Shown one piece after another: positions 43,767 through 46,096 of a stretch of 46,096 nt of DNA; positions within the stretch are counted from its first letter, which is position 1, and each line of letters starts with the position of its first letter. Origin of the DNA: Vreelandella olivaria (GTDB lineage Bacteria; Pseudomonadota; Gammaproteobacteria; Pseudomonadales; Halomonadaceae); NCBI RefSeq assembly GCF_023507745.1, contig NZ_JALPZO010000122.1, positions 1 through 46,096 of the forward strand. The letters are read 5' to 3'. The position numbers and the translations under genes were made by a program. A model generated the notes under the pieces. The model saw only the letters and a list, made by a program, of their open reading frames with translations, was not told the DNA's origin and ran no database searches.

Positions 43767-44054
43767 ATGATTAAAGTCATCATTGAACGGCGCATTATGC
43801 CCGGCCTTGAGGAAGAGTATGAACAAGCCGCACGCGAAGCCATGCGCGTTTCCCTTGGCGTCAGAGGGTTCGTCGGCGGTGAAACACTGGTTGAAATTGG
43901 CCATACTGATCGGCGCCTGATGATTACCAAATGGCGCAACCTACGCTTCTGGAAAGAGTGGCATACAAGTGACGCCCGTGCGATAGCGATGCAACGTATT
44001 CTACCGCTCTTGACGGAAGATGAAACAATCCGCATCTACGAGCCTGGGTACTAG
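43767..44054 (+). CDS. antibiotic biosynthesis monooxygenase (ABM)-fold protein
   Basis: From ATG 43767 (TTAGGA upstream; the frame runs back to 43713, inside tusA) the product is 95 residues. It matches the dimeric ferredoxin-like ABM fold: MIKVIIERRIMPGLEEEYEQ, MRVSLGVRGFVGGETL, MITKWRNLRFWKEWHTSDAR. The W/H pattern of the last block is typical. Small stand-alone members include heme-degrading and quinol monooxygenases; which activity applies is unclear. It is divergent from tusA and convergent with rlmM. Confidence 0.85.
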   Translation: MIKVIIERRIMPGLEEEYEQAAREAMRVSLGVRGFVGGETLVEIGHTDRRLMITKWRNLRFWKEWHTSDARAIAMQRILPLLTEDETIRIYEPGY

Positions 44055-44076
44055 AACCCAGGCCTGCCCGATTCCC

Positions 44077-45144
44077 TCAATGGGGGAGTCGCACGTGAAC
44101 CGTTACCTCTTCCCGGTCATGGTAGAGGTGACGGCATGAGATTCGAGCGCGAACACCTGCTGATGCTAACGCCTCCTCCAGTGTTGTTAAACACCGAGAG
44201 ACTTCATTCCAGCGCTTTTTCATCGGTAGCTTTAGGTTAAATATTGCTTCACGGCACCATTTGCGGGTAAGCCACCGTTCCACCATCGCCAATACCCGTA
44301 CAGGCTTATCAACAATATCGCACACCAACCAGTCTAACCTTTGGGGCGGTTCCCAGGTAAACCCATCTTCCTGCAGGTGATCGATTTGCCCGGTCGCCAT
44401 CAGCTGTTTATCCATTGGTCCATTATCGATGGCATATACATACATACCACGCTGTACCAACTGCCATGTCCATCCACCGGGTGCAGCGCCTAAATCCGCC
44501 GCCTGCATATGGGCGGAGAGCCTGTCATCCCACTCATCGCGAGGAATAAACTCATGCCACGCTTCTTCTAGCTTAAGGGTTGAACGGCTGGGAGCCCGGG
44601 AGGGAAAACGCAAACGGCGAATACCATTAATTAGCTCGCTGCGATTATCAGGAAAGCTCATACCCAACTGAACACGGTCACCATCTGTCCAGAAGATATG
44701 CAAGCGTCGTGCCCCAGCTTTACCACGCAACGCACCGCGCTTTTTCAGCATGCTTTGCAGGGGCTTGGTCAGTGCCTTAATCAGCCCTGCCAACGCTTTA
44801 CCATCATTGGTATCAGGTGTTTCATGCCAGATCTCTTCAAAGCTCCAACGGCTCGCTTTCACCTGATCCAATATCGCGGTGAGGCGGTCCTCACGAGAAA
44901 GGGACAATACAGGTAGCGCGGCCAGGCTTTGGCGGGCAAAAATAAGCCGTTTAAATCCAGCCTGCCGGTGCAGGTCGTTAATCGGCTCTCCATCCAGACG
45001 CGTTAAGCTTGCCCACCCCTCGCCCTGTGCAGGCTCACAGGGAACACCCTGCTGCTTTGCATGATGCTGCATTTCTGCCAGAGCGTCATTTTCAAAACCG
45101 GGGCGGCAGTAGACCAACCACGACGTGGGTACCGTTTCACTCAC
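44077..45144 (-). CDS. rlmM: RlmM, 23S rRNA 2'-O-ribose methyltransferase (C2498)
   Basis: The 355-residue product starts with GTG at 45144 behind AGGTGAAAG. N-terminal THUMP-like part (SWLVYCRPGFENDALAEMQ, 'LIFARQSLAAL'). The Rossmann SAM-binding domain starts with AADLGAAPGGWTWQLVQRGM near 211-230. DWLVCDIVDKP and FNLKLPMKKRWNEV supply conserved Asp and Lys residues of the catalytic set, and RHLYHDREEVTVHVR is the C-terminus. It methylates C2498 of 23S rRNA. The upstream region holds a -35 TTGACG and -10 GCTAAT. Confidence 0.95.
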   Translation of the reverse strand: MSETVPTSWLVYCRPGFENDALAEMQHHAKQQGVPCEPAQGEGWASLTRLDGEPINDLHRQAGFKRLIFARQSLAALPVLSLSREDRLTAILDQVKASRWSFEEIWHETPDTNDGKALAGLIKALTKPLQSMLKKRGALRGKAGARRLHIFWTDGDRVQLGMSFPDNRSELINGIRRLRFPSRAPSRSTLKLEEAWHEFIPRDEWDDRLSAHMQAADLGAAPGGWTWQLVQRGMYVYAIDNGPMDKQLMATGQIDHLQEDGFTWEPPQRLDWLVCDIVDKPVRVLAMVERWLTRKWCREAIFNLKLPMKKRWNEVSRCLTTLEEALASAGVRARISCRHLYHDREEVTVHVRLPH

Positions 45145-45237
45145 CCTTTCACCTATAGCGTAATGTGTAACCTATTAGTGGCGCATTGGAAACTGGGCTC
45201 CCTCCACCACTTATCGCCGTGCATCATAGCACTTTCT

Positions 45238-45266
45238 ATTAGCCGCTCTCTAAGCAACCCCGTCAA
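45238..45266 (-). promoter_or_regulatory. rlmM promoter
   Basis: On the minus strand TTGACG (complement of 45261-45266) and GCTAAT (complement of 45238-45243) are 17 bp apart, about 95 nt before the rlmM start. Confidence 0.4.
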
Positions 45267-45400
45267 ATTAACACCGGCATGCTATAAAGCGCGTCGTCTT
45301 TTCTTCTGAAGTGGCGTACACTTATGACAGTAGTCCTTTCTTATTTTTTAGAGGGGGCTTTTTTTATGTCACTACATTTTGAGCTATGTAGCTAAGCGAA

Positions 45401-45421
45401 GCATTCACAACGTGTGAGTGC
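45401..45421 (+). promoter_or_regulatory. hairpin just upstream of the rnk ribosome binding site
   Basis: GCATTCACA (45401-45409) pairs with TGTGAGTGC (45413-45421) with one G-U pair and a 3-nt loop. It ends about 9 nt before AAGGAG. A second small stem CTACAT/ATGTAG lies at 45372-45391. Apart from the rlmM promoter and T-rich runs, the 45145-45400 gap shows nothing else clear. Confidence 0.35.
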
Positions 45422-45441
45422 ATATTGCCAAGGAGAGCAAC

Positions 45442-45855
45442 ATGGGGCAGCGTCCTCCCCTTTTGATAAACCGTCTTGATGCAGAGCGTTTACAACGCCT
45501 GATTGATGCCGCCGCCGACAAAGACCAAATGGTGGCCGAGTTATTACAAGACGAGCTCAGTCGCGGGGAAATTGTTGATCCAGAAGATATTCCCGACAAC
45601 GTTGTCAGTATGAACAGCCAGATCCAATTCACTGATCTGACACGTAACCGTCAAATGGTTCGTACGCTTGTCTACCCGCACGCCTTAAGCACAACCGAGG
45701 ATGGCATTTCGGTCATGGCTCCCATTGGAGCAAGCCTGCTAGGTTTGAAAGTTGGCGACACAATCGACTGGCCACTACCCAACCAGCAAGAGACTCGCTT
45801 GCGTGTGGATGCAATCATTTGGCAACCAGAGCGTGAAAAGCAGTACCACCGCTAG
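45442..45855 (+). CDS. rnk: Rnk, regulator of nucleoside diphosphate kinase
   Basis: From ATG 45442 (AAGGAGAG upstream) the product is 137 residues, the length of E. coli Rnk (136). The N-terminal helical part has LINRLDAERLQRLIDAAADK and VAELLQDELSRGEIVDPEDI. The C-terminal GreA/GreB-type domain has 'IPDNVVSMNSQIQFTDL', ISVMAPIGASLLGLKVGDTI and DWPLPNQQETRLRVDAIIWQ. Rnk binds RNA polymerase near the secondary channel and affects nucleotide pools and alginate synthesis in Pseudomonas (family knowledge). It is convergent with the rRNA operon end. Confidence 0.92.
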   Translation: MGQRPPLLINRLDAERLQRLIDAAADKDQMVAELLQDELSRGEIVDPEDIPDNVVSMNSQIQFTDLTRNRQMVRTLVYPHALSTTEDGISVMAPIGASLLGLKVGDTIDWPLPNQQETRLRVDAIIWQPEREKQYHR

Positions 45856-45878
45856 AAACACGTTCTTATTGTCTTGCT

Positions 45879-45902
45879 AGCCGCCTGAAAAGGCGGCTTT
45901 TT
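45879..45902 (+). terminator. intrinsic terminator after rnk
   Basis: AGCCGCCT (45879-45886), loop GAAA, AGGCGGCT (45891-45898), followed by TTTT (45899-45902). Confidence 0.9.
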
Positions 45903-45972
45903 GCTACGGTAGTGCCATCAAAAATCCCAGTAGCACGCTCTCGGGACATGCTTTATAGCTTTTATTGACCAA

Positions 45973-46005
45973 CAAAAAGCCCCGAACACACTGTGCTCGG
46001 GGCTT
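45973..46005 (-). terminator. rRNA operon terminator
   Basis: GCCCCGA (45979-45985) pairs with TCGGGGC (45997-46003), with an inner CACA/TGTG stem. On the minus strand it is followed by UUUUU (complement of A45974-A45978). It lies 13 bp beyond the 3' end of the 5S rRNA. Confidence 0.9.
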
Positions 46006-46017
46006 CTCTTCAATAAG

Positions 46018-46096
46018 TGCCTGACGATGACCTACTCTCACATGGGGAGACCCCACACTACCATCGGCGCTAAGCGGTTTCACTGCTGAGTTCGGC
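46018..46096 (-). rRNA. rrf: 5S ribosomal RNA, 3' part
   Basis: Read on the minus strand, the sequence runs GCCGAACTCAGCAGTGAAAC, then through GCCGATGGTAGTGTGGGG and TCTCCCCATGTGAGAGTAGG to TCATCGTCAGGCA. These are the conserved loop B to helix I regions of gammaproteobacterial 5S rRNA. About 79 of some 116 nt are present; the 5' part and the rest of the rRNA operon lie outside the window. The 3' end is placed at 46018 by pairing convention. Confidence 0.95.

Overview
The window looks like chromosomal DNA of a halophilic gammaproteobacterium, most likely Halomonas or a close relative (Halomonadaceae/Oceanospirillales). This rests on gene content and family resemblance only; no database search was possible. 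There are about 43 supported protein genes, one partial 5S rRNA gene at the right edge, and no CRISPR array, prophage, plasmid function or complete insertion sequence. Most of it is core or near-core chromosome.

Left part (1-8245). The edge holds a clipped minus-strand ORF, a strong minus-strand terminator with no gene in front of it (candidate small RNA), and a small membrane protein gene. A proline-use block follows: AraC-type regulator, putA (bifunctional proline catabolic enzyme, without the DNA-binding domain of E. coli PutA) and putP (Na+/proline symporter). Two direct repeats 21 bp apart overlap a consensus -35 in front of putA, and the putA-putP gap can form four hairpins. An ompW-type porin gene and a yqcC-like gene converge on a shared terminator.

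Middle (8246-21343). A divergent gap with DnaA-box sequences precedes a DUF3549 gene, rimB-rimK (modification of ribosomal protein S6) and a helical unknown. On the minus strand lies a SUF iron-sulfur operon, sufR-sufB-sufC-sufD-sufS-sufT, with sanA behind it. A promoter overlapped by an IscR-like site sits in front of sufR. Small genes follow: yjdM, a PEBP protein, a lipoprotein, a DCC thiol oxidoreductase and a flavodoxin-like reductase. Between the last of these and fadA is a 132-bp structured element with imperfect terminal inverted repeats, next to a terminator that appears split or duplicated.

Right-middle (21344-37880). fadBA (beta-oxidation multienzyme complex), a DUF5924/DUF2914 membrane protein, a SlyA-type regulator, a membrane-anchored unknown, a universal stress protein, the ABC-F ATPase uup and an AraC regulator. 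Then comes a tight five-gene minus-strand operon: periplasmic binding protein, acyl-CoA synthetase, LCAD/IVD-like acyl-CoA dehydrogenase, thiolase, second acyl-CoA synthetase. It lacks a hydratase and a hydroxyacyl-CoA dehydrogenase, which fadBA could supply, and it lacks permease genes. It is the best candidate here for an uncharacterised catabolic route.

Right part (37881-46096). tatD, a small unknown, epmC (EF-P hydroxylase), a MATE exporter with a DUF3080 lipoprotein, an unknown 235-aa protein, tusA, an ABM-fold protein, rlmM and rnk, ending in the 3' part of a 5S rRNA gene on the minus strand. Several genes act on translation (rimB/rimK, epmC, rlmM, uup, and tusA via tRNA thiolation), but they are scattered and do not form one operon.
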